In this document: positions 37,259 through 46,765 of the stretch, piece after piece | How the letters are laid out: each line of letters starts with the position of its first letter | Position numbering within the stretch: the first letter of the stretch is position 1 | Assembly: GCF_007995015.1 (NCBI RefSeq) | Contig: NZ_VORB01000005.1 | Span: 62,001 to 126,000 of the forward strand | Source of the DNA: Luteibaculum oceani | Lineage (GTDB): Bacteria; Bacteroidota; Bacteroidia; Flavobacteriales_D; Luteibaculaceae | Direction: 5' to 3' | DNA: 64,000 nucleotides | Program-made: the position numbers and the translations under genes | The notes under the pieces: generated by a model | The model's database searches: none | Told to the model about the DNA's origin: nothing | The model's input: the letters and a program-made list of their open reading frames with translations, nothing else

Positions 37259-38713
37259 ATGTCGAATTCAGTAAGAAATTTACAACCCAAAGCACTTTGG
37301 AATCACTTTGCAGATTTAAATGCGGTTCCAAGACCGAGTAAAAAAGAAGAACGCGTAATACAGTTTATGGTTGATTTTGGCACCCAACTGGGCTTGGAAA
37401 CCAAAAAAGATGCCATTGGTAACATTATCATCAAAAAGCCGGCAACAAAGGGAATGGAAGACCGTAAAACGGTAATTCTTCAATCGCATGTTGATATGGT
37501 ACACCAAAAAAACAACGATACCCAATTCGACTTCGATCAGCAGGGGATAGAAATGATGGTAGATGGGGATTGGGTAAAAGCCAATGGAACCACCCTAGGT
37601 GCAGACAATGGCATTGGAGTGGCAGCAATAATGGCGCTTTTATCATCCACAGATATTGAACACCCTGCTTTAGAGGCCATGTTTACTGTAGATGAAGAAA
37701 CAGGAATGACCGGTGCCAAACAGTTAGATCCTACCAACTTTTCTGGAGAAATATTACTTAATCTCGATACCGAGGACGATGATGAACTAAGTATAGGTTG
37801 CGCTGGAGGAATAGACACCAATACCAGTTACGATTATCAATCAGCCAACACCCCTGCTGGTGTTCAATCTTTTTCCATTGAGGTAAAAGGACTAATGGGT
37901 GGGCACTCAGGAATGGACATCGACAAAGGTAGAGCCAATGCCAACAAGTTGATGAACAGACTTTTAATGGACTTCTCTTTCCCCTTCTACCTTCACGAAA
38001 TTAATGGAGGAGGCTTGCGAAATGCAATTCCCAGAGAATCTCTTGCCACCATTTCTATTGACCCGAAGTTAAAAGCTGATTTAGAAGCTACGGTTAAGAC
38101 TAGCTTAGCAACTTTTAAAAGCGAGTTTACTCCGGTAGAAAAGAACATTCAGATTACTTTAGAGTCATGTTCCACACCGGCAAACTGTGTTGCTGAATCA
38201 GATCTAAATAAAATTTTAAACGCCATTGAAGCCGTTCATAATGGGGTGTTTAAAATGAGCCTGAATTTTGATGATCTAGTTGAAACCTCCTCGTCTTTGG
38301 CTCAGGTTATTGTAAAGGACGGTAAATTCCTTACCAAGTCACTGCAACGTAGTAGTGTTGAAAGTACCAAAAGTGCAGTAGCATCATCCATTAAGGCTTG
38401 TTTTGAGTTAATGGGTGCAACGGTGGAGCAAACTGGGGATTACCCAGGCTGGGAACCTAATCCAAACTCAGAAATTCTATCCATTATGGAGGCACTGTAC
38501 AAGGAGATGTACGAGGCCAAACCAAACGTTATGGCGTGCCATGCAGGATTGGAATGTGGAATACTTGGAAAACACCTTCCCGAAGTGGATATGATTTCTT
38601 TTGGACCAAACATCAGACATGCACACTCACCAGATGAATGCTGCCAAATTAGTTCGGTACAAAAGTTCTGGTACTACTTACTGGAAACCTTAAAAAGAAT
38701 ACCAAAAAAATAA
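37259..38713 (+). CDS. pepD: Aminoacyl-histidine dipeptidase (PepD, M20 family)
   Basis: 484 residues, the usual size. Zinc-binding segments are SHVDMVHQK (about 80-88), TTLGADNGIGVAA (about 114-126) and VDEETGMTGA (about 147-156) with the catalytic Glu. GLMGGHSGMDI marks the lid domain and HAGLECGIL and HSPDE the C-terminal ligands. It is a cytosolic dipeptidase of broad range, active on Xaa-His peptides. The DUF3820 gene starts right after its stop. Confidence 0.95.
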   Translation: MSNSVRNLQPKALWNHFADLNAVPRPSKKEERVIQFMVDFGTQLGLETKKDAIGNIIIKKPATKGMEDRKTVILQSHVDMVHQKNNDTQFDFDQQGIEMMVDGDWVKANGTTLGADNGIGVAAIMALLSSTDIEHPALEAMFTVDEETGMTGAKQLDPTNFSGEILLNLDTEDDDELSIGCAGGIDTNTSYDYQSANTPAGVQSFSIEVKGLMGGHSGMDIDKGRANANKLMNRLLMDFSFPFYLHEINGGGLRNAIPRESLATISIDPKLKADLEATVKTSLATFKSEFTPVEKNIQITLESCSTPANCVAESDLNKILNAIEAVHNGVFKMSLNFDDLVETSSSLAQVIVKDGKFLTKSLQRSSVESTKSAVASSIKACFELMGATVEQTGDYPGWEPNPNSEILSIMEALYKEMYEAKPNVMACHAGLECGILGKHLPEVDMISFGPNIRHAHSPDECCQISSVQKFWYYLLETLKRIPKK

Positions 38714-38923
38714 ATGGATAAAACCCATTTAATAAAACTGGCTAACACAAAAATGCCCTTCGGTAAATACGAAGGGCGTTTTTTAATCAATTTACCCGAA
38801 CATTACTTGGTTTGGTACCGAACTAAGGGCTTCCCAAAAGGGAAATTGGGTCAAATGATGGAAGAGGTTCTAGAATTAAAAATTAATGGTTTAGAGCCCC
38901 TTATAAGGACTTTAATCCAGTAG
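38714..38923 (+). CDS. DUF3820-family small protein
   Basis: 69 residues. The sequence MPFGKYEGRFLINLPEHYLVWY and then GKLGQMMEEVLELKINGLE fits the DUF3820 family, whose members were once named putative quorum-regulated virulence factors and have no proven reaction. No metal site is evident. It starts on the base after the pepD stop codon, so the two are co-transcribed and probably translationally coupled. It is convergent with the ABC-F gene. Confidence 0.88.
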   Translation: MDKTHLIKLANTKMPFGKYEGRFLINLPEHYLVWYRTKGFPKGKLGQMMEEVLELKINGLEPLIRTLIQ

Positions 38924-38924
38924 C

Positions 38925-40799
38925 CTACATATCTGCCCACTTTTCCATTAAAACATTTAGTTTGCTATCTAATTCCCCGTATTTGGAAAGAATTTCATCT
39001 TGTTCCTTCCCTGGCTTTACCTCGTCAAGTTTTTTCGTGAGGATACCCAGTTCGGCTTCTACCTTTTCAATCTCTTTTTCCAGCTTTACTTTTTCCCGTG
39101 AATCGCTATTTGCTTTTGGCTTTTGGTCTACTTTCGGTTTCGGCTCCTTTTTAGCTTTAACCGATTTTTCCGTCATGGAATAAGCGGTAAGATCTTCCTT
39201 CTCCTTTTCTTTTAAGAAAGCATCAATATCCCCTGGGAACTCTTTACTCTCTCCCTCTCTTAACTCTATCACCTTGTTACACCAACCCGCCAAAAATTCT
39301 CTATCGTGGGAAACAACGATTACCGTTCCTGGATAGGATCTTAAGGCATCTTTAAGGTGATCCTTAGAGGGAATGTCCAAGTGGTTAGTAGGCTCATCTA
39401 ATACCAGAATATTACTGGGGTTGATTGCTAACTGTGCCAACACCAAACGCGTTCTTTCACCTCCTGATAAAACCGTCACCTTTTTGTCAACATCATCCCC
39501 AGAAAATAAGAATGATCCTAAAATGGTTCGGCACATGGTAAATTGGTCGTTTGGAGCAAACAATTCCATGTGCTCTAGTGGAGTTCTGTTTTTGGGAATT
39601 AGGTCGGGGCCATCCTGACTAAAATATTGGACCTCTGCATTATGACCCCATTTGCATTCCCCACCATCCTCCTTAAGTGCGCCACACGCTATTTTTAAGA
39701 TGGTAGATTTTCCAACTCCGTTTTTTCCTACTAAGGCTACTTTATCCCCACGCTCAATTTCAAAACTGATATCGTTGAATATCGTTTTGTCTCCAAAACT
39801 TTTTGCGAGACTTTCTACTCTCAATGCAATTTTTCCTGGATCTTTAGAATACAAGAACTTACCAGCAATCGATTTCTGGTTGAAGTCGTCAACTTCAATC
39901 ACGTCCATTCTATCCAGCTTCTTTTCCAAGGATTTAGCCATGGAAGCCTTTGTTGCCTTTGCTTTAAAGCGATCTATAAGTTGCTTCGTTCGCTCTATTT
40001 CTTTTTCCTGATTTCTTTGAGTAGCTAATTGCTGCTCATTTCTAATTTCTCTTTCAACAAGATATTTTGAATAGGTAAAAGGATAATCGTAAGCTTTGCC
40101 CTTAACGATTTCAATGGTTCTGGAGGTTATATTATCAAGGAATCTTCTATCGTGGCTAATTAGAATTATTGCGCCTCTAAAGTCCTTTAAATAGCGTTCT
40201 AACCACACCACAGAATTTATATCTAAGTGGTTGGTAGGCTCATCCAGCATTAATAAGTCTGGATCCTCTAATAAAATTTGAGCAAGGGAAATTCTCATTT
40301 TCCATCCACCCGAAAAGGTTGAACAAGGCTTGGAAATATCCTCATCCGTAAAGCCCAATCCCTTCAATACTTTTTCAGCCTTAGCCTCAATTTCATGGGG
40401 ATTAACAGTCCCCAATTTTTCCGATAGCTCAGAAACCTTCTCAATAGCCTTGGTATATTCCGCACTTTCGTAATCAGTTAGGGTAACCAACTGGTTATTG
40501 TAGAATTCAAGTTCCTCTTCAAGGCCAGACAATTCTTCTTGAGAAGAAAGCACTTCATCTAAAACGGTTTTTTCCGACTGCCATGGTAGATGCTGAGGTA
40601 GATACCCAATTCTACAATTGCCAGCCAGGGCAATTTCCTTAGGTCTTGGAGTTCCTGCTATTTTTCCTAGTAAGGTTGTTTTACCAGACCCGTTGATTCC
40701 AGCCAGAGCAATTTTTTCCCCAGGACCTACGAAAAATGAAATATTATCGAATAGGGCTCTTTCCCCTAAATGGTATGTATAACCGTTAATTGAAAGCAT
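38925..40799 (-). CDS. ABC-F family ATPase (Uup-like)
   Basis: 624 residues with two ATPase domains and no membrane segments. The first has Walker A GINGSGKTT and signature FSGGWKMR with DEPTNHLD. The second has GKNGVGKST and LSGGERTRL with DEPTNHLD. A linker of charged helices (REIRNEQQLATQRNQ) lies between, and the C-terminal coiled coil (about 550-624) resembles Uup. ABC-F proteins act on the ribosome or on nucleic acids, not in transport. Resistance-type members exist but nothing points there. Confidence 0.93.
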   Translation of the reverse strand: MLSINGYTYHLGERALFDNISFFVGPGEKIALAGINGSGKTTLLGKIAGTPRPKEIALAGNCRIGYLPQHLPWQSEKTVLDEVLSSQEELSGLEEELEFYNNQLVTLTDYESAEYTKAIEKVSELSEKLGTVNPHEIEAKAEKVLKGLGFTDEDISKPCSTFSGGWKMRISLAQILLEDPDLLMLDEPTNHLDINSVVWLERYLKDFRGAIILISHDRRFLDNITSRTIEIVKGKAYDYPFTYSKYLVEREIRNEQQLATQRNQEKEIERTKQLIDRFKAKATKASMAKSLEKKLDRMDVIEVDDFNQKSIAGKFLYSKDPGKIALRVESLAKSFGDKTIFNDISFEIERGDKVALVGKNGVGKSTILKIACGALKEDGGECKWGHNAEVQYFSQDGPDLIPKNRTPLEHMELFAPNDQFTMCRTILGSFLFSGDDVDKKVTVLSGGERTRLVLAQLAINPSNILVLDEPTNHLDIPSKDHLKDALRSYPGTVIVVSHDREFLAGWCNKVIELREGESKEFPGDIDAFLKEKEKEDLTAYSMTEKSVKAKKEPKPKVDQKPKANSDSREKVKLEKEIEKVEAELGILTKKLDEVKPGKEQDEILSKYGELDSKLNVLMEKWADM

Positions 40800-40811
40800 A
40801 TAAAATAAAAA

Positions 40812-40830
40812 AGCGCCCCAAAAGGGCGCT
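40812..40830 (-). terminator. Terminator of the topA-gldN operon
   Basis: AGCGCCC (40812-40818) and GGGCGCT (40824-40830), loop of five, followed on the minus strand by a run of T. It lies 28 bases behind gldN. Confidence 0.85.
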
Positions 40831-40857
40831 CAAAATTAATCTAATTGAAAAGAAATT

Positions 40858-41745
40858 TTAGTAACTCCAAAGATCGTGTTCGAAATTGAAAATCTCTTGT
40901 TTGATTTCCTCAGATTTCAACAACTGATCGTAAGGTGAAGTGTAAACAGATGCAATCGATCTGTCGTAAACGTTTTCTTCCTTAATGATGTGAGAAGAAA
41001 AATATCTTTTTCTGAAAATATCGTCGAAAGTAATTCTCTGGGTTTTGTTTCTTCTGTTAAATGCCTCGTAGTTAACCAATACGTGACGAACCTCTGGGAA
41101 ATAGAACCAAGCAGTTTGCTGTGTTTTTACAGTTCCGTCCTCATCAGTGTATTTACAAATTGGCATAATACCAAGAATCTTAACCCTTAGCTCAGATCTT
41201 TGCTTATCGAAATACCAATCCTCTTTAATTCTATATCTAACAACATCTTCCGCTTCGAAATCCTGCGTTTTTGTGATGTAATTGGTTTCACCAAACTCAT
41301 CGATGTCAGTTAAAGTAATTTTTCTTGAGAATAACTTAGCATCTGCAGTATCTGCTGGAATAGGAAATCTAAACTCATCAGATCCAATAAATCTAGAATC
41401 GAATGCTTGGATTAATCCTGCTTGATACGCATCGCGAAGAACATCAAATAGATTTTTTCTATCTGCAATATCATCTAACGGGTAATAAAGAGGAAGGTTA
41501 ACCTTCTCAGCCACCTCAATTTCTCTCCATACTCTCTTAGACCATAAAACATCGGCCTCTCTAATTGGAGGATCTGGAAGCACTTCCTTTTGCTGGAAGT
41601 TTCTTACAGAATCAATGTCTAATTCTGGGTCGTAATCTAGGAATGTATCTTTATACATTCTTTTTTTCATCTCAGGAGTAAGAACCTGAGCTTGCGCAAC
41701 TGTAGCTACCGCTACCGTAAGCAAAATTCCAATTACTCTTTTCAT
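40858..41745 (-). CDS. gldN: Type IX secretion/gliding protein GldN (PorN)
   Basis: 295 residues. The signal peptide (RVIGILLTVAVATVAQAQ) is followed by the GldN domain: READVLWSKRVWREIEVAEKVN, PLYYPLDD and VLRDAYQAG, then YRIKEDWYFDKQRSEL, VRILGI-type strands and AWFYFPEVRHVL. GldN forms a periplasmic ring with the lipoprotein GldK beneath the outer membrane. It follows gldM after one base and is the last gene of the operon. Confidence 0.96.
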   Translation of the reverse strand: MKRVIGILLTVAVATVAQAQVLTPEMKKRMYKDTFLDYDPELDIDSVRNFQQKEVLPDPPIREADVLWSKRVWREIEVAEKVNLPLYYPLDDIADRKNLFDVLRDAYQAGLIQAFDSRFIGSDEFRFPIPADTADAKLFSRKITLTDIDEFGETNYITKTQDFEAEDVVRYRIKEDWYFDKQRSELRVKILGIMPICKYTDEDGTVKTQQTAWFYFPEVRHVLVNYEAFNRRNKTQRITFDDIFRKRYFSSHIIKEENVYDRSIASVYTSPYDQLLKSEEIKQEIFNFEHDLWSY

Positions 41746-41746
41746 A

Positions 41747-43432
41747 TTAGATTACTTTAAATGACAAGTTTGCCAATTTCTTTTCTTCACCATCAGGACC
41801 AATAGCCCAAATGTTATTAAAGGTAACGATTTGGTTTTTACGAACCTCACTTAAGGCACGCTTAACCTCACCACCAATCTTATTACCTCTTTGATCAAAG
41901 TTTACTACGTTACCTCCTTTTGTCATACTTAGAGAGAACTTAGTCACTTTAAACTGTACCCCTTCGAAAAGGAAGTCTTCTAGAATACACTTAATTTCAT
42001 CTCCAGTGGTAAGTGCTACTAACGGAATAACGTTATCCGTAGGCTTCTTACCCATAAAGAACGGAGTTGGAGGTGGAATCTTTTTAATACGGAAAGTTTT
42101 TTCTCCAGCCTGCTTCATATTTCCAGAAACATTTTCAGCAGATACTATCAATTTACACTCCCTCGCATCTACAGATCCAGGAACGTTAATAAGATACTTT
42201 CCAGCACCACCTGCAGGATCAGGCTTGATCTTTACACCTGCTACATTACAAGTAACTCTCAATTTATCCGAGTCGGCACCAGGAACTGATACAGAAACTG
42301 GGTTATCGAGTCCCTTGTAGAATACATTCATTTTAGATGGATCGATTACCGCATCGGCATCAGAAACTTTAAACGTAAACTCGAATGGGTAAGGAACAGT
42401 TCTTCCACCAGAAACTTCGTAGTTAATTACACCTTTCCAAGTTTTCTCTCCGGTTGTTGTTCCCTTCATTCTGATTTTACCAACTCCATCAACCACATCA
42501 ATATCCACAGGTTCTCCTTTAAATTGACGAGATTCTTGGTCGTAATCAGATCCAATTTTAATCTCTGGGAATTTAGTAGAGTCGTACGCTGCTAGAAAAA
42601 CATCAGCTCTAAACGAATCTCCAACTGCGATGTAATTCGACTGTGTATTTACAACAGCCATAAGCTTGTTAAACTTAAAGGAAGCAGCATCTACAGATTG
42701 ATACAGGTATGCAATCACATCCGATTCCGCCGTTCTAACATCAGCCTGCATTTTAGAAAGCATGGTTAGCGTTGCCGCAACAGTCTGGTGATAGAAAGTA
42801 AGCGATGCCCACTCCATTTTAACTCCAGACTTATCTTTACCACCTTCGAATTTGAACTCTTCTTGTAAACGCTCTACAAACTGAGGATCGTCTTTTACCA
42901 TGTTGATTAATTCATCGCGGAACTTCAACATTTCGTTTTGTAGCGCCTTTGCAGAATGCTCATCCTCCTTTAATTTCTTTGCGGGATCTGGCCCTAACAA
43001 GAAAAATCCTGGAGAATCGTAATCGTCCTTCTTTTCAATGTACTCAATACCTAAAACAGTATCCCTTCCAGAAGCATTCTTTCCCATGTACTCCTGAAAA
43101 TTTTCAGGGTTTTGAGTATTAGTATAAGCGATCACTTTAGCCTTCATCGTATTGATATACTGATGTAGGTCGTTGGCAAGTGTTTCTACTTTCTTAGCCT
43201 TTTGGTAATAAGGCTCTACTTTCTTTTGGTTTTCGTTGTAGGATGCTAAGAAATCCGACATCTGACCATCGATTTTATCTTGGAAACTTGAGGTACTTTT
43301 CTCAATTCCTTCATCAATGATGGCAAATGCGTCTAGGATGTCCTTAGATACGTTTAGTGCTAACAGAGCTGTTAGCACTAAGTACATCATCCCAATCATT
43401 TTCTGCCGTGGGGTTTCCTTTCCTCCAGCCAT
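41747..43432 (-). CDS. gldM: Type IX secretion motor protein GldM (PorM)
   Basis: 561 residues, somewhat longer than the Flavobacterium protein (about 515, from memory). One N-terminal membrane helix (MIGMMYLVLTALLALNVSKDIL) starts a long periplasmic part with a helical first domain (25-220) and beta domains after it, ending in the GEEKKLANLSFKVI strand. The conserved Glu or Lys contacts with GldL cannot be checked here. It couples the proton-driven GldL/GldM motor to the GldK/GldN ring. Confidence 0.97.
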   Translation of the reverse strand: MAGGKETPRQKMIGMMYLVLTALLALNVSKDILDAFAIIDEGIEKSTSSFQDKIDGQMSDFLASYNENQKKVEPYYQKAKKVETLANDLHQYINTMKAKVIAYTNTQNPENFQEYMGKNASGRDTVLGIEYIEKKDDYDSPGFFLLGPDPAKKLKEDEHSAKALQNEMLKFRDELINMVKDDPQFVERLQEEFKFEGGKDKSGVKMEWASLTFYHQTVAATLTMLSKMQADVRTAESDVIAYLYQSVDAASFKFNKLMAVVNTQSNYIAVGDSFRADVFLAAYDSTKFPEIKIGSDYDQESRQFKGEPVDIDVVDGVGKIRMKGTTTGEKTWKGVINYEVSGGRTVPYPFEFTFKVSDADAVIDPSKMNVFYKGLDNPVSVSVPGADSDKLRVTCNVAGVKIKPDPAGGAGKYLINVPGSVDARECKLIVSAENVSGNMKQAGEKTFRIKKIPPPTPFFMGKKPTDNVIPLVALTTGDEIKCILEDFLFEGVQFKVTKFSLSMTKGGNVVNFDQRGNKIGGEVKRALSEVRKNQIVTFNNIWAIGPDGEEKKLANLSFKVI

Positions 43433-43480
43433 ATATTATTAGAATAACTTAATTCTTAATTCTACGAATGATTCTCGACC

Positions 43481-44278
43481 TTATGCGTTGGTCTTGTTGT
43501 AATTCATGGCAGCAAGCATGTTACCATAAACTGTATTTAGCGAGGTTAAATTCTCAGATAATTGAGAAATATTGTCCTTGTAACGCTTAGTATCCTCAAC
43601 AGAGTCTTTAAGATTTCTCACTAACTCTTCGATACCAGCAAAAGCCTCACCGGAAGATCTTAAATGATCGGTTGCACCCTGTAGTTGCAATTCGTAAGCC
43701 TCGTTAAGCTTGTTAAGGTTAGCAGTTAAGCGCTGAAGACCTTCACCAGCTTGTGAACTGTAGTCGCCAGACTCCATTAAACCAACAAGAGACTCAGATG
43801 CTTTTTGATAGTTATCGGAAAGCTCAGTAACCTTAGATGAAGCACCTTTAAGAGAGGTAACATACTCATCAGTTGCAACCGTGGCATCAGCTATTTCATT
43901 AAGCTTAGACGCTTGATTTGAAAGGGTTCTGAAACCATCGCCTAAATTTTCTAATAACTCAGGAGTAATTTTGGCTTCTTCCAACATGTGGTCTAAATCA
44001 CCTAAACCAGCTGATTTCTTTCTTCTTGGCCCTAGTTCTTCTGAGTCTTCCATTTCGTTAAACTCATCATATACCAATGACCAATCGTATTCTTTTGGAA
44101 TAGGTTCGAAAGCTGAGAAAACGAAGATTATCGCCTCTGTACTTAACCCCACAATAAGAAGAATCCCTGAATATGGCCAGTGCATGATTTTAAATAGTGC
44201 ACCAATAATTACAACTGCGGCACCAATACCATACAGTTTGGCCATGAACTTCTTCCATCCTTTACTTCCTGGTTTCAT
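43481..44278 (-). CDS. gldL: Type IX secretion motor protein GldL (PorL)
   Basis: 265 residues. Two membrane helices (LYGIGAAVVIIGALFKIMHW and ILLIVGLSTEAIIFVFSAF) lie at residues 14-55, with the conserved KIMHWPY between them and a Glu (STEAII) in the second helix, the expected proton-path residue. A long cytoplasmic coiled-coil tail follows (80-260). With GldM it is the proton-driven motor of the type IX system and gliding. Confidence 0.97.
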   Translation of the reverse strand: MKPGSKGWKKFMAKLYGIGAAVVIIGALFKIMHWPYSGILLIVGLSTEAIIFVFSAFEPIPKEYDWSLVYDEFNEMEDSEELGPRRKKSAGLGDLDHMLEEAKITPELLENLGDGFRTLSNQASKLNEIADATVATDEYVTSLKGASSKVTELSDNYQKASESLVGLMESGDYSSQAGEGLQRLTANLNKLNEAYELQLQGATDHLRSSGEAFAGIEELVRNLKDSVEDTKRYKDNISQLSENLTSLNTVYGNMLAAMNYNKTNA

Positions 44279-44340
44279 AAATAACTTTGTTGTGTGTATT
44301 AAACGGTTGGGTAATTACTATTATTATTCTAGACCATTAA

Positions 44341-45690
44341 CTAGTTAGCCATTCCAGCTCCAGTAACGTCTTGACCTCTTCCTAAGTAAGACATTGCAGA
44401 TCTAAATCCAATGTATGACTTCGCAGAATCTTGGTACTCGTAAGCTCTAGTTCCAACTTGTAAGTAGTATGGAATATCTTTCCAAGAACCACCACGAATA
44501 ACTTTTCTCTTGAATACTGGAAGCTCATTTTGCTTAGCATCATACGTATAATCTGGGTTCAACTCTCCCATATACTCGTATACCGACTCATCATAAGCAG
44601 TTACGGTCCATTCTGCAACGTTACCAGCCATGTTAAATAATCCGTAGTCGTTTGGCTCGTATGAATCCACTCTTACTGTGTAGAATCCACCATCCTCAAC
44701 ATAGTCACCTCTAAGTGGCTTAAAGTTAGCTAAAGGACAACCCTGACGGTTTCTTAAATAAGGACCACCCCATGGGTACTGACCTAAATCTAATCCACCT
44801 CTTGCAGCATATTCCCATTCTGCCTCTGTAGGAAGTCTGAATGAAGGCATTGCAAGATCTCCTCTACGCTTCTTACCTGTATTCATTAAGTTGGTTCTCC
44901 AAACGTTGAACGCTTTAGCCTGGCTCCAAGAAACACCTACAACAGGATAATCATCGTAAGCAGGATGCCAGAAATAGTTCTCGCTCATTGCATCGTTGTT
45001 TGAACCAACGAAATCGTGAATCCAACAAAGTGTATCTGGATATACAGAAACTAATTCCTTAACAATGTACTTTTTACGGTTGTTGTGAGAAAGCACTGGA
45101 GAAGCACCACCTTTAGAGTTAGTGAACATTTGCGTGTTGTCTCTTTCTAAACGAGTTGATGCAGAACGAAAATCTACCCAATAGTATTCGTACACCAACT
45201 GACGTGGATCGATTTGACGCTTCCCGTAGAATTGCTCATCCTCTTCGATAAACAATTGCTCTAAAACTTCTTTCTCTTCCTCACCATACCAATCGATGTC
45301 AGCTCTCCAGTTAAGAATAAACTCACCAGTCTCTTCATCCTCGGTGTAGTAATCTTCTAAACCTTCCTCTGCCAATAGGTAAAGTGCAACAGAATCTCTC
45401 ACGTAGTAAACAAACTGACGGTATTCTGTGTTAGAGATTTCAGTATCATCAATGTAAAAAGATGAAACTGATACTGTTCTTGGTCGGGTGGTGTGCGTAT
45501 AAGCAAGATCATTGTCGTTGTTACCCATGGTAAACGACCCCATGTGGATATACTGCATACCATATGGTGTTGTTGGAGTGTACCCATCGAAACGGCTTAC
45601 ACCAACTAACTCATAATTTCCTCCACTCGAACATGAAAATGCGGTAACTGCAATTAATGCAATCGCCGCGAAACGAATCCACTGCTTCAT
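44341..45690 (-). CDS. gldK: Type IX secretion lipoprotein GldK (PorK)
   Basis: 449 residues from the ATG at 45690. The lipoprotein signal ends IAVTAFSC followed by SSGG. A formylglycine-generating-enzyme-like (SUMF1) domain fills the rest: YIHMGSFTMGN, FYIDDTEISNTEYRQF, YPVVGVSWSQAKAF, RLPTEAEWEYAARGG, VAEWT, and the end GTRAYEYQDSAKSYIGFRSAMSYLG. GldK and GldN make the ring of the type IX complex. The paralogue GldJ also has this fold, but the operon context fixes it as GldK. Confidence 0.95.
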   Translation of the reverse strand: MKQWIRFAAIALIAVTAFSCSSGGNYELVGVSRFDGYTPTTPYGMQYIHMGSFTMGNNDNDLAYTHTTRPRTVSVSSFYIDDTEISNTEYRQFVYYVRDSVALYLLAEEGLEDYYTEDEETGEFILNWRADIDWYGEEEKEVLEQLFIEEDEQFYGKRQIDPRQLVYEYYWVDFRSASTRLERDNTQMFTNSKGGASPVLSHNNRKKYIVKELVSVYPDTLCWIHDFVGSNNDAMSENYFWHPAYDDYPVVGVSWSQAKAFNVWRTNLMNTGKKRRGDLAMPSFRLPTEAEWEYAARGGLDLGQYPWGGPYLRNRQGCPLANFKPLRGDYVEDGGFYTVRVDSYEPNDYGLFNMAGNVAEWTVTAYDESVYEYMGELNPDYTYDAKQNELPVFKRKVIRGGSWKDIPYYLQVGTRAYEYQDSAKSYIGFRSAMSYLGRGQDVTGAGMAN

Positions 45691-45755
45691 AATAAACACG
45701 CTTAGGTTGCGAAATAACTCTTATTTTCTCAATTCTGAATTAACAAATTTAAAAA

Positions 45756-46736
45756 TTATAGGAATCTCACGTTTTTATATCGATTGATTACTGTTGGTCT
45801 ATCGATAAAATGACTGTATTTCACCGAAATTTCATGACTACCATTAGAAACGTTAGAAATGGTAGTTGTAGTATAGTCGTAACTATAGGTAACTCTAAAT
45901 CTACCCAAAGAGTTATACCATTGATACCCCGCTACAGGAGCAATAGCATCAAAAGACCGATAACTCGCACCAATAAAGAATTTCTCCTTATACAAGGCCA
46001 ATAAACTCAAATCCACCACATAAGCGGAAATACTATTTAAATCAGACTTAAACATTAAGCTTGGATGCAAGGTTATCTCCTGACTACCAGGTAATTGATA
46101 ATCTAATCCAGCTTGGATTTGCACATTTCTACTCCCTAACTTCGAAATTTCTTCAAATCGGGGAGCCAGAATATTTGCAAAGGATAAACCCACAAAATAT
46201 TGCGGAGCTCTAAACAAAAACCCAAAGCTTAAATCAAACCGAGTTGATGCGTTAGCAATACCGTTTAAAACGGGATCGAGCTCTGGGTTATCTATAGCAT
46301 TTAACTGATTTCCAAAGGAATATGAATAAACTGCTGGGGCAATTCCAAATCTAAAAGTATTTAGACCCATCCTCTTTTCCCCTGCAACACTGAAATTTGC
46401 ATTAACTGAGGTGTAAGCTCCAATCTTTTCGTAGTTAATGTTAACGCCAGCACCAAGGTTGAGTGGCAATACTTTTGTGCTGAAATTCAGTGTATTGGAC
46501 TGAGGAGCACCGTCTAAACCAACCCATTGTTGTCGAGAAATAAAAGAAACATCAGTTTGATAATCTCGACCTGCAAATGCCGGATTATAGAAAAGGTAGT
46601 TATTAAAATATTGCGTGTATTGTGTTAGTTGCTGCCCAAAGACATTGGGTGTAATCCAAAAAAATCCTAAGATCAATATTGGAAGCCTAAAACTTGTAAG
46701 TATTTTCAAATTCGACGAGTTTATCAACACCAGCAT
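45756..46736 (-). CDS. porP: PorP/SprF-family type IX outer-membrane protein
   Basis: 326 residues. A signal peptide (LPILILGFFWITPNVFGQ) is followed by QYTQYFNNYLFYNPAFAGRD, the family mark at the mature N-terminus. The rest is an outer-membrane beta barrel (YKEKFFIGASYRSFDAIAPVAGY, FRVTYSYDYTTT). PorP links the motor-ring complex to the surface, and SprF members serve particular cargo proteins. Its place just before gldKLMN matches the porPKLMN order of Porphyromonas gingivalis. Confidence 0.95.
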   Translation of the reverse strand: MLVLINSSNLKILTSFRLPILILGFFWITPNVFGQQLTQYTQYFNNYLFYNPAFAGRDYQTDVSFISRQQWVGLDGAPQSNTLNFSTKVLPLNLGAGVNINYEKIGAYTSVNANFSVAGEKRMGLNTFRFGIAPAVYSYSFGNQLNAIDNPELDPVLNGIANASTRFDLSFGFLFRAPQYFVGLSFANILAPRFEEISKLGSRNVQIQAGLDYQLPGSQEITLHPSLMFKSDLNSISAYVVDLSLLALYKEKFFIGASYRSFDAIAPVAGYQWYNSLGRFRVTYSYDYTTTTISNVSNGSHEISVKYSHFIDRPTVINRYKNVRFL

Positions 46737-46765
46737 CTTAATAACGCAAGTATAAAGGTAAGGTA

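Noticed and set aside
40830-40857. TAATTTTG box as promoter for the ABC-F gene
   Set aside because: A transcript from it would run straight into the gldN terminator, and no -33 box is present.
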